Assembly: GCF_028023555.1 (NCBI RefSeq)
Contig: NZ_JAQIOY010000002.1
Span: 372,001 to 436,000 of the forward strand
DNA: 64,000 nt
Reading direction: 5' to 3'
Source: Thalassococcus_A lentus
GTDB lineage: Bacteria > Pseudomonadota > Alphaproteobacteria > Rhodobacterales > Rhodobacteraceae
Shown here: positions 26,374 through 33,946 of the stretch, in pieces
Position numbering within the stretch: position 1 is the first letter of the stretch
Layout: each line of letters begins with the position of its first letter
The notes under the pieces: model-generated
Seen by the model: only the letters and a program-made list of their open reading frames with translations
What the model was told of the DNA's origin: nothing
Databases searched by the model: none
Position numbers and translations under genes: made by a program

Positions 26374-26952
26374 ATGCTTCGACGTCTGTACGATTGGACA
26401 ATGGCGCAGGCTGACCATCCCCGCGCTCTTTATATATTGGCGCTGGTTGCTTTCATCGAGTCATCTGTCTTTCCGATTCCGCCTGACGTTCTCATGATCC
26501 CAATGATCCTCGCTGCACCGCATCGTGCCTGGCTGATTGCGCTGGTGGCGACAGTATCTTCGGTCGCCGGTGGTATGCTGGGTTACACAATTGGTGCGTT
26601 TTTCTACGACAGCCTTGGCGCGCCGATCCTAGAAGCGCTCGGAAAGACCGAGTCGATGGAGGCATTCAACGAACGCTTTAACGGTGTCGGGTTCTGGGCC
26701 GTGCTGACAGCAGGTGTAACCCCCTTCCCTTACAAGGTGATTACCATCATGTCCGGATGGACCGGCATGCCGCTGATGACCTTTATCGTGACATCCATCT
26801 GCGCGCGTGCCCTGCGCTTCTTTATAGTGGCGGCGCTTCTGCGCCAATTCGGGTCACCCATTCGTGACTTTATCGAACGCCGGTTGGGACTTGTCTTTAT
26901 TGCCTTTGTGATCATCTTGCTGGCAGGCTTTTATGCGGTGAAGTACCTATGA
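26374..26952 (+). CDS. YqaA/DedA-like (VTT) membrane protein
   Basis: A 192-residue inner-membrane protein with four or five helices, matching the VTT/DedA-related YqaA group. Motifs: FIESSVFPIPPDVLMIPMIL with the Glu and Pro residues typical of the first re-entrant part, SSVAGGMLGYTIG, and the TPFPYKVITIMSG motif with ARALRFF. DedA relatives act in lipid flipping and membrane homeostasis; the specific role here is unknown. The ATG at 26374 follows GAGGAAACC; the longer frame lacks homology. It overlaps dsbB by four bases, so the two are one operon. Confidence 0.85.
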   Translation: MLRRLYDWTMAQADHPRALYILALVAFIESSVFPIPPDVLMIPMILAAPHRAWLIALVATVSSVAGGMLGYTIGAFFYDSLGAPILEALGKTESMEAFNERFNGVGFWAVLTAGVTPFPYKVITIMSGWTGMPLMTFIVTSICARALRFFIVAALLRQFGSPIRDFIERRLGLVFIAFVIILLAGFYAVKYL

Positions 26953-27413
26953 CCCAACAAAGATGGATTATGCTCGCCGCGACAGGTTCGGCTGCATTGA
27001 TGATCGGCGCTCTGGCCTTTCAATACATCGGTGAAATGCCGCCGTGCAAACTGTGCTATTGGCAGCGCTATGGTCATATCGGTGCAATCGTCGCCGGGGT
27101 AATCGCCGTCTTTGTGCCCGCCACACTTGTAATTCTGCTCGGCGCAGCGGCTGTGTTCAGCTCGGCGGCTGTCGGTCTCTATCATGTTGGCGTTGAGCTT
27201 GGCCAATGGGAAGGCCCGGCCAGTTGCACGTCGCAAAGCATCTCCGGCCTCACCACCGAAGAGCTGATCAAACAAATCGAAGCGGCCCCCTTGGTGCGCT
27301 GTGACGAAATCCCGTGGGAAATGTTTGGCCTGTCCATGGCGGGCTGGAACATGGTCATTGCCTTTGCTTTGACCCTTGTTTGGCTCATCGCCTTGCGCAA
27401 AACGGCCGTCTGA
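26949..27413 (+). CDS. dsbB: Disulfide bond formation protein B
   Basis: A 154-residue inner-membrane protein with four helices that reoxidises DsbA and passes electrons to quinone. Both redox pairs are visible: Cys33/Cys36 in MPPCKLCYWQRYGH and Cys93/Cys118 in the periplasmic loop (GPASCTSQ, APLVRCDEIPW). The ATGA overlap with the YqaA-like gene suggests translational coupling. A DsbA partner is not in the window. Confidence 0.92.
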   Translation: MTQQRWIMLAATGSAALMIGALAFQYIGEMPPCKLCYWQRYGHIGAIVAGVIAVFVPATLVILLGAAAVFSSAAVGLYHVGVELGQWEGPASCTSQSISGLTTEELIKQIEAAPLVRCDEIPWEMFGLSMAGWNMVIAFALTLVWLIALRKTAV

Positions 27414-27492
27414 TACGATTTTGCGGGGTGATGCCCCGTGACAGCGGGCCTATCATCTGGCATCACAAGAATGAGAGCATGGAGCACAGGCG

Positions 27493-27636
27493 ATGACCAA
27501 CCGTTTGGCTATTATTCTGGGATTGCTGATCCTTGGCGCTGTCGCACTGGACTATGCCATGTACGGCTCTGAGCACTTTATTTTCCTCGGAAGAAAGATG
27601 TTCGTTCTGATGGACTGGCTGGCTTTCTGGCGATAG
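27493..27636 (+). CDS. 47-residue single-span membrane peptide upstream of gap
   Basis: ATG at 27493, stop at 27634-27636. It has one hydrophobic helix (LAIILGLLILGAVALDYAM), then a short FIFLGRKMFVLMDWLAFWR tail ending in aromatic and Arg residues. I recall similar peptides encoded just before gap genes in other Rhodobacteraceae, sometimes mislabelled as GAPDH. AGCACAGGCG upstream offers only a weak ribosome site. Its conserved position suggests a real gene; function unknown. The gap operator region follows about 45 bases after its stop. Confidence 0.65.
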   Translation: MTNRLAIILGLLILGAVALDYAMYGSEHFIFLGRKMFVLMDWLAFWR

Positions 27637-27657
27637 CGACAGGCTGCCCGAAGCGGC

Positions 27658-27695
27658 TTGACTTATTCGTCTGCATTTGATTGTTAGCGTTAACA
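27658..27695 (+). promoter_or_regulatory. Promoter-like boxes with overlapping TGTTAGCGTTAACA operator before second GAPDH
   Basis: TTGACT (27658-27663), 17-base spacer, TTGTTA (27681-27686). The near-perfect palindrome TGTTAGCGTTAACA (27682-27695) covers the -10 position, the expected place for a repressor or dual regulator. Very like the LacI-type CceR motif recalled from Rhodobacterales; related sites lie before the other gap gene. Confidence 0.55.
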
Positions 27696-27774
27696 GCTTC
27701 AACCAGGACGCGCGACAGACCCCTTTGGGTTTCATTTTTTACGCGCACCACCCCGCGATCAGAGGGAACACACC

Positions 27775-28779
27775 ATGACAATCAAGGTAGCCATCAACGG
27801 ATTTGGCCGCATCGGGCGCAATGTTCTGCGTGCCATTATCGAGTCCGGTCGGACCGATCTGGAAGTTGTCGCGATCAACGATCTTGGCCCCGTCGAAACA
27901 AATGCGCACCTGCTGCAGTTCGACTCGGTCCATGGGCGCTTTCCGGTCGAGGTCAGCCATACGGATGACAGCATTGACGTTGGCCGCGGCCCGATCCGCG
28001 TCACCGCCATCCGCAACCCAGCCGACCTGCCTTGGTCGGATGTGGATGTTGTCATGGAATGCACCGGTATCTTTACGTCCAAGGAAGCCTGCCAGGCGCA
28101 TTTGGACAATGGCTCCAAGCGCGTTTTGATCTCGGCCCCTGGAAAGGACGCTGACGCAACGATCGTATTTGGCGTCAACGATGGCGTGCTGACCTCTGAC
28201 CACACAGTCGTGTCCAACGCATCGTGCACCACCAACTGCCTGTCGCCCGTCGCAAAAGTTCTGAACGACGCCGTGGGTATCAAACGTGGCTTCATGACCA
28301 CCGTGCACAGCTATACCGGTGACCAGCCGACGCTCGACACCATGCACAAGGACCTGTACCGCGCTCGTGCCGCCGCGATGTCGATGATCCCCACGTCAAC
28401 GGGTGCGGCCAAGGCTGTTGGTCTGGTGCTGCCAGAACTCAATGGCAAGCTGGACGGTGTTGCGATCCGGGTTCCGACACCGAATGTATCGGTTGTCGAC
28501 CTGACGTTCGAAGCCAACCGCGACACCACCGTCGAAGAAATCAACGCAGCCATCCACGCGGCCGCAGCCTCTGGCCCTCTCAAGGGCATTCTGGGCGTGA
28601 CGGACCGCAAGCTGGTCTCAATGGATTTCAACCACGATCCGCACAGCTCGATCTTTGCGACCGACCAGACCAAGGTCATGGACGGCAACATGGTTCGTAT
28701 CCTGACGTGGTATGACAACGAATGGGGCTTCTCCAACCGGATGTCGGATACGGCGGTCGCGATGGGCAAACTGATCTGA
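27775..28779 (+). CDS. gap: Glyceraldehyde-3-phosphate dehydrogenase, paralogue 2 (Asp36 form)
   Basis: A 334-residue GAPDH, complete, with AINGFGRIGR, catalytic Cys in SNASCTTNC and WYDNEWGFSNR. It retains Asp36 (AINDLGPVETNAHLL), the residue that selects NAD, so this is probably the glycolytic enzyme. Its paralogue 20 kb away has Ala there. The two are similar over their whole length but clearly diverged, so this is not a recent copy. GGAAC precedes the ATG. An operator-like palindrome lies upstream and a terminator follows. Confidence 0.95.
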   Translation: MTIKVAINGFGRIGRNVLRAIIESGRTDLEVVAINDLGPVETNAHLLQFDSVHGRFPVEVSHTDDSIDVGRGPIRVTAIRNPADLPWSDVDVVMECTGIFTSKEACQAHLDNGSKRVLISAPGKDADATIVFGVNDGVLTSDHTVVSNASCTTNCLSPVAKVLNDAVGIKRGFMTTVHSYTGDQPTLDTMHKDLYRARAAAMSMIPTSTGAAKAVGLVLPELNGKLDGVAIRVPTPNVSVVDLTFEANRDTTVEEINAAIHAAAASGPLKGILGVTDRKLVSMDFNHDPHSSIFATDQTKVMDGNMVRILTWYDNEWGFSNRMSDTAVAMGKLI

Positions 28780-28800
28780 ACCTCAGATCAGCCTGACAAT

Positions 28801-28838
28801 GGGGCGCGAGCGACTTGATTGTCGCCGCGCCTTTTTTC
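28801..28838 (+). terminator. Terminator after second GAPDH
   Basis: GGCGCG-A-GCGAC, loop TTGATT, GTCGC-C-GCGCC, then CTTTTTTC. Confidence 0.85.
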
Positions 28839-28968
28839 TTGCCCGCAACCCTTCGGGCCGAGCCATGCATTTTTCGCAAAGCGGATCGATCCACACAGCA
28901 GTGGTGCTGCGGTGCAGCATGACTATGTTTGCGGTAACGGAAACAACAAGCGATGAAAGGAGATTACC

Positions 28969-29136
28969 ATGTCGCTGACCATCTCCGGAATGCTGGACGC
29001 AATCGAAAAACGCGCCAAGTACCGCCGCACCGTTCAGGAAATCAAGGCGCTCCCTCTGGATGTGGCGCTGGATCTGGACATCTATCCGGGTGATGCAGAA
29101 CGCATCGCAGCCCGCGCTGTCTATGGCAAAGGGTAA
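28969..29136 (+). CDS. Small DUF1127-like protein
   Basis: A 55-residue acidic/basic helical protein: MSLTISGMLDAIEKRAKYRR, then EIKALPLDVALDLDIYPGD. The layout (basic helix followed by a DLDI motif where DUF1127 proteins have DIG) resembles the YjiS/DUF1127 group, whose small members are linked to RNA and phosphate metabolism in alphaproteobacteria. AGGAG lies six bases before the ATG, a strong ribosome site, and a terminator follows, so it is a genuine single gene. Function unknown. Confidence 0.72.
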   Translation: MSLTISGMLDAIEKRAKYRRTVQEIKALPLDVALDLDIYPGDAERIAARAVYGKG

Positions 29137-29171
29137 CAGCAACCTTTGGCTGTAAACTCACGGACGAAAAT

Positions 29172-29204
29172 TCGCCCGGGCAGGTTTTGCCCGGGCTTTG
29201 TATT
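29172..29204. terminator. Bidirectional terminator before coaD end
   Basis: GCCCGGGCA, loop GGTTT, TGCCCGGGC, with TTTGTATTT on plus and AATTTTCG on the minus side; serves both convergent genes. Confidence 0.85.
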
Positions 29205-29227
29205 TGTGATCCCTTTTGGATGGCTGA

Positions 29228-29719
29228 TCAGCCGAAACGCTCAGTCAGGGCAGCTTGAACCGGGGGTGTCACGAACTTGCTGACATCGCCGCCCAGACGC
29301 GCGATTTCCTTGACCAGTTTCGACGCAATCGCCTGATGGCGCGCTTCGGCCATCAAGAACACCGTTTCGACACTGTCATCCAGTGCCCGGTTCATACCAA
29401 CCATCTGGAATTCATACTCAAAATCGGCCACCGCCCGCAAACCGCGCACAATGATCTGTGCCCCTACATCTTTGGCGCAATCGATCAGCAGGTTTTCAAA
29501 CGGATGGGCGACGATCTCGGTCCCGGTCTGTTCGGACAGTGAGACGCATTCCGCCTCGATCATGGCCACGCGTTCTTCGAGGGAAAACAACGGCCCCTTG
29601 TCGCGATTGATGGCAACACCGATCACCAATCGGTCCACCAACATGGCCGCCCTGCGGATAATGTCGATATGCCCGTGGGTAATCGGGTCAAAGGTGCCGG
29701 GATACAGGCCGATACGCAT
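29228..29719 (-). CDS. coaD: Phosphopantetheine adenylyltransferase
   Basis: Fourth step of coenzyme A synthesis: transfers AMP from ATP to 4'-phosphopantetheine (163 residues, standard). Seen: MRIGLYPGTFDPITHGHIDI with the nucleotidyltransferase TxGH-type site, RGLRAVADFEYEFQM, and the ISSSxVKE-equivalent ASKLVKEIARLGGDVSKFV. Monocistronic on the minus strand. Confidence 0.97.
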   Translation of the reverse strand: MRIGLYPGTFDPITHGHIDIIRRAAMLVDRLVIGVAINRDKGPLFSLEERVAMIEAECVSLSEQTGTEIVAHPFENLLIDCAKDVGAQIIVRGLRAVADFEYEFQMVGMNRALDDSVETVFLMAEARHQAIASKLVKEIARLGGDVSKFVTPPVQAALTERFG

Positions 29720-29824
29720 GAGGGTGTCCCCCTGTCTTCACTTGCCGCGCACGCAACAATATTGCGCAAGGGTTTGCAACCCCTGACATCTATTCTTTCT
29801 GCGACGCGGCGCCGCAATCGCACA

Positions 29825-30262
29825 TTACCACTGGTTGGAAATCATGCCCTCAAGCGCGTCTTTTTCCATGGCCAGCTCGGACAGACGCGCCTTGACCACG
29901 TCGCCCAGAGTGATCAATCCCACCATCTTGCCGTCTTCGACAACCGGCATGTGGCGAAAACGGCCTTCGGTCATCCGCTGCAAAACAGTTTCGGCCTGAT
30001 CGCCGCGCGTACAGGTCACCAGATCCGATGTCATAAGATCATCTACCGCCGCCGAAAGGCAGCTTGCGCCCTGCGTGGCAAGGGTTTTGACGATGTCACG
30101 CTCGGACAGAATACCAAGAGCGGTCTCACCATCCGGAGACACGATCACCGTACCGATCCGCTTGTCCGCAAGGATCTTGGCAGCGTCCGAAACGAGCGTG
30201 CCGGGTTTGACACTGACAACCGCATCGGCACCTTTGGAGTTGAGGATTTGCAGCACTTGCAT
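29825..30262 (-). CDS. Tandem CBS-domain protein
   Basis: A 145-residue protein of two CBS domains (about 10-65 and 80-140), a regulatory pair that binds adenosine nucleotides. Typical strings: DKRIGTVIVSPDGETALGILSERDIV and RFRHMPVVEDGKMVGLITLGDVV (parts of each repeat). It has no attached enzyme, so it is a stand-alone CBS protein that may bind AMP/ATP or NADH and modulate another protein. Partner unknown. Confidence 0.9.
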   Translation of the reverse strand: MQVLQILNSKGADAVVSVKPGTLVSDAAKILADKRIGTVIVSPDGETALGILSERDIVKTLATQGASCLSAAVDDLMTSDLVTCTRGDQAETVLQRMTEGRFRHMPVVEDGKMVGLITLGDVVKARLSELAMEKDALEGMISNQW

Positions 30263-30357
30263 TGGTTTAGGCCCTCCGTGGTAACGCGTGCGTGATGCTG
30301 CCTAGCGTCCACCCGTCAGTGGCCTTCTGTCAAGGGCGGCGTCTCAATCTTTGCCAA

Positions 30358-31260
30358 TCAGGCCCCGGCCTGCCCTTCGAGCCGTTGCAGTTCTTCACGC
30401 AGTCCCTTGACCAAAGCGGCGGCAAAACGGTTCTGGCGTTCAAGGCGTTTATCGTCGGCATGACGCACCAGATAGAAGCTTCGGGTCAGGCTTACCTCGT
30501 CCACCAGAACGCGGCGCAAACGCGGCGCCAGAGGCAGTGCAAAATCATGTACAATTCCAAGCCCAGCACCATGACGCAGCCAGTGAAACTGAACGGAAAC
30601 CGAATTCGAAGCCAGCCGCACATCACGCAGACCCAGTTCATCGAGATAGTCGAGCTCTTTGTCGAAAATCATGTCAGGGATATAGCCTACGAAGGGGTGC
30701 TGTGGCAGGTCTTCCACCCCAAGGATCGGCGGCGCCCGGTGGATGTAGTCGCGTGAGGCCGCGAGGTGCAGTTTGTAATCCGAAATTTTTTGCACCAACA
30801 GCCGCCCCGAAGTGGGCGGAGACACCGAGATGGCCATATCAGCCTCGCGGCGGGACAGGTTCACAACGCGTGGCAGGGCAACGATCTGGACGTCCAGATC
30901 AGGATTTTCTTCAACGATCGAAGCGCAAACCTGCGGCAAAAGGAAATTGGCGCAGCCGTCCGGCGCGCCGATCCGGATTTGTCCGGACAGCCCTTCGGCA
31001 TGGCCCTGCACCGCTTCGCTGGCAAGGGAAAACGCCTGTTCGGCTTCTTCGGCGTGGCGCAGCATGCGGGTGCCCGCTTCGGTCAGGGCATAGCCCTGTG
31101 GGGACTTGGCGAACAAAGCTGTGCCCATGGTCTCTTCGAGGCGCGCAATCCGGCGGCCAACCGTGGCGGCATCCATGCGCAAAGCCCGACCGGCCGCAGA
31201 CAGGCTGTCACCTCGGGCGACCGCCAAAAAAATGCGCATATCGTCCCAATGCAATCCCAT
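30358..31260 (-). CDS. LysR-family transcriptional regulator
   Basis: A 300-residue LTTR with an N-terminal winged helix-turn-helix (about 1-62: MRIFLAVARGDSLSAAGRAL, ARLEETMGTALF) and a LysR substrate-binding domain (about 90-290). It starts 73 bases from, and divergent to, the FAD oxidoreductase gene. By the usual LTTR pattern it may regulate that operon. The effector is unknown. Confidence 0.88.
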   Translation of the reverse strand: MGLHWDDMRIFLAVARGDSLSAAGRALRMDAATVGRRIARLEETMGTALFAKSPQGYALTEAGTRMLRHAEEAEQAFSLASEAVQGHAEGLSGQIRIGAPDGCANFLLPQVCASIVEENPDLDVQIVALPRVVNLSRREADMAISVSPPTSGRLLVQKISDYKLHLAASRDYIHRAPPILGVEDLPQHPFVGYIPDMIFDKELDYLDELGLRDVRLASNSVSVQFHWLRHGAGLGIVHDFALPLAPRLRRVLVDEVSLTRSFYLVRHADDKRLERQNRFAAALVKGLREELQRLEGQAGA

Positions 31261-31333
31261 GTTCGCTCCTTGTTGGCAGATCGACTAGATACCGCTAGGT
31301 AACCCAACCAGCCTTCCTTCAATTTGCCAAAGA

Positions 31334-32557
31334 TTGCACGCTTTGCCCACAAAAACACCCCATATTGCGATCATTGGAGCTGGCCTTCAGGGCAGCCTTT
31401 GCGCATTGGCTCTGGCCGAACGCGGCGCACGCATTGCGCTGTTCGATGCGGCCGACGCACCGATGTCGCGGGCGAGCCTGTGGAACGAGGGGAAAATCCA
31501 TCTCGGCTATATTTTTGCCAATGATGCGCCGGATCGCACCGCGCGTTTGATGGCGCGGGGCAGCGGTGCATTCAGTCAAGTCATCGCTCGCTATGCCAAA
31601 GTCAAAGATCTGCATCAAAACCTGTCGGCCCCTTTCGTCTATCGGGTGATGCCCGACAGCCTGCTGACGCCGGCGCAATTGAAAATGCGCTACGCCGCAA
31701 TCGACAACGAAGTGTCTGCCCATTGCCAAGACTACCTCGGCCTTGGCCCCATTGCCCCTGCCCGCATTGTGGCGGAAGGCGAAGGTCAATCGTTGCATGG
31801 CGCTGTGGCGTTGTTCCAAACGCAAGAGCGCAGCATTGATCCGAACTATCTGGCAAGGATCATTCGCGCGGCCTTGAGGGACCATCCGGGCATTTCTTTG
31901 CACTGTTCAACCACGATCGAGGCGTTGCTGCCAAAAGCGGGCGCAGCGCCGGAACTGCGTCTGACAGACCAACGCATCGAAGGCCCATTCGATCACGTGA
32001 TCAACGCAAGCTGGACGGACCTGCTCCGTCTGGATGCAGACATTATCCCAAGCCCGCAGCGTCCTTGGCTGTTTCGGCGCAAGGTCGCGCATTTCGTTGA
32101 AACCGATGAACCGCTGCCTGAGATTCAATCCACTACCATGGTTTTGGGCCCCTATGGCGATGTGGTCAGCTTTGATGGCGGGCGGCGGTTCTATCTGAGC
32201 TGGTATCCGGTCGGCTGTTTCGCACAGACCAATGCTTTGCGTCCGCCGGATGACTGGAACACACCGCTTGCACCGCCCAAGGCCGAAATGCACTTCGAAA
32301 ACGCTTTGCATGAGCTGAGCCAAAGAGTGCCAGGAATGACCAAGCTGAAGCACGCGAACCGTCAGCACCGCAGCGAGGCTGGTGCAATCTTTTCCTGGGG
32401 TAGCGGCACAGTCGACCAGGCGGACAGCGAATTACATCAGCGTTTTGATGTGGGGCCCATGTCGCCGACGCCCTATTATCACAGAGTAGACACCGGCAAG
32501 CTGACCCTTGCGCCACTGTTCGCTGAGATTCTTGCCGATAGGCTGATACCACGATGA
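31334..32557 (+). CDS. FAD-dependent oxidoreductase (DAO type)
   Basis: A 407-residue flavoprotein with the FAD dinucleotide motif HIAIIGAGLQGSLCALALAERGARIALFD at the N-terminus, of the D-amino-acid/glycerol-3-phosphate oxidase type. Its substrate is unclear. The likely start is TTG at 31334 (no ATG is available before the FAD motif), which I could not confirm by a strong ribosome site. It overlaps the next gene by four bases (ATGA), so it is co-translated with a glycosyltransferase, hinting at a modified sugar or glycan product. Confidence 0.72.
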   Translation: MHALPTKTPHIAIIGAGLQGSLCALALAERGARIALFDAADAPMSRASLWNEGKIHLGYIFANDAPDRTARLMARGSGAFSQVIARYAKVKDLHQNLSAPFVYRVMPDSLLTPAQLKMRYAAIDNEVSAHCQDYLGLGPIAPARIVAEGEGQSLHGAVALFQTQERSIDPNYLARIIRAALRDHPGISLHCSTTIEALLPKAGAAPELRLTDQRIEGPFDHVINASWTDLLRLDADIIPSPQRPWLFRRKVAHFVETDEPLPEIQSTTMVLGPYGDVVSFDGGRRFYLSWYPVGCFAQTNALRPPDDWNTPLAPPKAEMHFENALHELSQRVPGMTKLKHANRQHRSEAGAIFSWGSGTVDQADSELHQRFDVGPMSPTPYYHRVDTGKLTLAPLFAEILADRLIPR

Positions 32558-33837
32558 CCACACCTCAAACGACGATTTGCATCCCCGCCTACAAGGCAGA
32601 AGGCTTTGTGCAGCAGGCGATCGAAAGTGCCTTGGCGCAAACAGACCCGGACATCAAAGTGATCATTTCCGTGGATCCGGCGGGCGATGGAACCGAAGCA
32701 ATCTGCATGGGGTATGCAAATGACCCGCGTGTGACAGTTCGCATCAATGAAAAACGTTTGGGCTGGGTCGGGAACGCCAATGCCTGCCTTGATCTGATCG
32801 ATACACCATTCTTTGCGTTTTGCTTTCATGACGACCGGCTTGATCCGGAGTTTGTTTCAAAACTGCGCGCGGTTCTGGAAGCCAACCCAACGGCGACGGC
32901 CGCCTTTGGTACAATCCAGTATTTTGGAAACCGCGATCATGTGGTCACCCAATCAGACCTAACCGGACCCGCAGCGCAACGCGCCGCAACGCGAATGACA
33001 GGCCAGGCAGGCAATGCCTATTCTCTCAAGAACCTGATGCGCAGCGGTCCGGTCAAAGCCGGTCTAAGAATGGCCGAGCTGCCTGAAGGCTACTTTGCCG
33101 ATTGGCCATTCGCCATAGCCTACGCTCTGGCCGGGGAGTATCTGAGCGTCGAGGATCCGATCTACCGCAAACGCCTTTGGGATGCTTCGGTCACGGCGGG
33201 ATGGCAACGTGTACCATTGAACGAGCGCATCAAGATGGAGATCGCGATGCGCCAAGAATTGATATCCGTGATCCAGACCAGCGATGCGCTGACATGGTCA
33301 GACAAGGCCGCGCTGACCGAGCTTGCCCTGACGCATATCTTTGGCCAACCTGCCAAAGATGAAAGCAGCGCCGCGCTACGGGATGCGATTGCCGGGCAGA
33401 TCCCGGCGAAAATCCTCACTGGCCTGATGTCTGGACCCGCGACAGGGAATGAAACAAGCACTCTTGGACAAAAGCAAATTGCAGGTGAGATACTGCGGAA
33501 CGCCCAGTTTGCAGCCCGGGACAAGGATCGCGTCGGCGCTGTTGCCGGTGCGCAAAAAGCCCTGAGGCGTAGCCCCGATTTGCCCGATGCGCATCTTATG
33601 GCGGGTCGATTGCTGCTAGCCCTGTCAGAACCCGGCACTGAGTCCGCCCAAGAGCATTTGCGGCAGGCGCTCGGCGCAAACCCCGACAACTGGCAGGCGC
33701 GGCTTGCCTTGACCCGTGCCTTGCTCCGCGCTGGTGCGCTGGACGAAGCCCGCACAACCGCCGAACCGCTCTCACGATTGGCGCCCTCCGATACACCGGG
33801 GCTGAAGCAAGTGATGAAACGGCTGGGGCTGGCCTAG
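32554..33837 (+). CDS. Family-2 glycosyltransferase with C-terminal TPR-like region
   Basis: A 427-residue protein. The N-terminal ~230 residues are a GT-A glycosyltransferase (TTICIPAYKAEGFVQQAIES; FHDDRLDPEF around the metal site). The last ~120 residues form TPR-like helices (LRRSPDLPDAHLMAGRLLLA, NPDNWQARLALTRALLRAGA). It would transfer a sugar to an unknown acceptor in the cytosol or at the membrane. Coupled by a four-base overlap to the oxidoreductase. Confidence 0.78.
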   Translation: MTTPQTTICIPAYKAEGFVQQAIESALAQTDPDIKVIISVDPAGDGTEAICMGYANDPRVTVRINEKRLGWVGNANACLDLIDTPFFAFCFHDDRLDPEFVSKLRAVLEANPTATAAFGTIQYFGNRDHVVTQSDLTGPAAQRAATRMTGQAGNAYSLKNLMRSGPVKAGLRMAELPEGYFADWPFAIAYALAGEYLSVEDPIYRKRLWDASVTAGWQRVPLNERIKMEIAMRQELISVIQTSDALTWSDKAALTELALTHIFGQPAKDESSAALRDAIAGQIPAKILTGLMSGPATGNETSTLGQKQIAGEILRNAQFAARDKDRVGAVAGAQKALRRSPDLPDAHLMAGRLLLALSEPGTESAQEHLRQALGANPDNWQARLALTRALLRAGALDEARTTAEPLSRLAPSDTPGLKQVMKRLGLA

Positions 33838-33946
33838 TCGGAGCATCCGGAAGGCACCCGCAAATCTGCAAAGCTGATTTTTGAAACTGCGCCTTTCACT
33901 CGTATTTGCGCAAGGCTACTTTGCCCCAAACGCAAAAGGAGCGACC

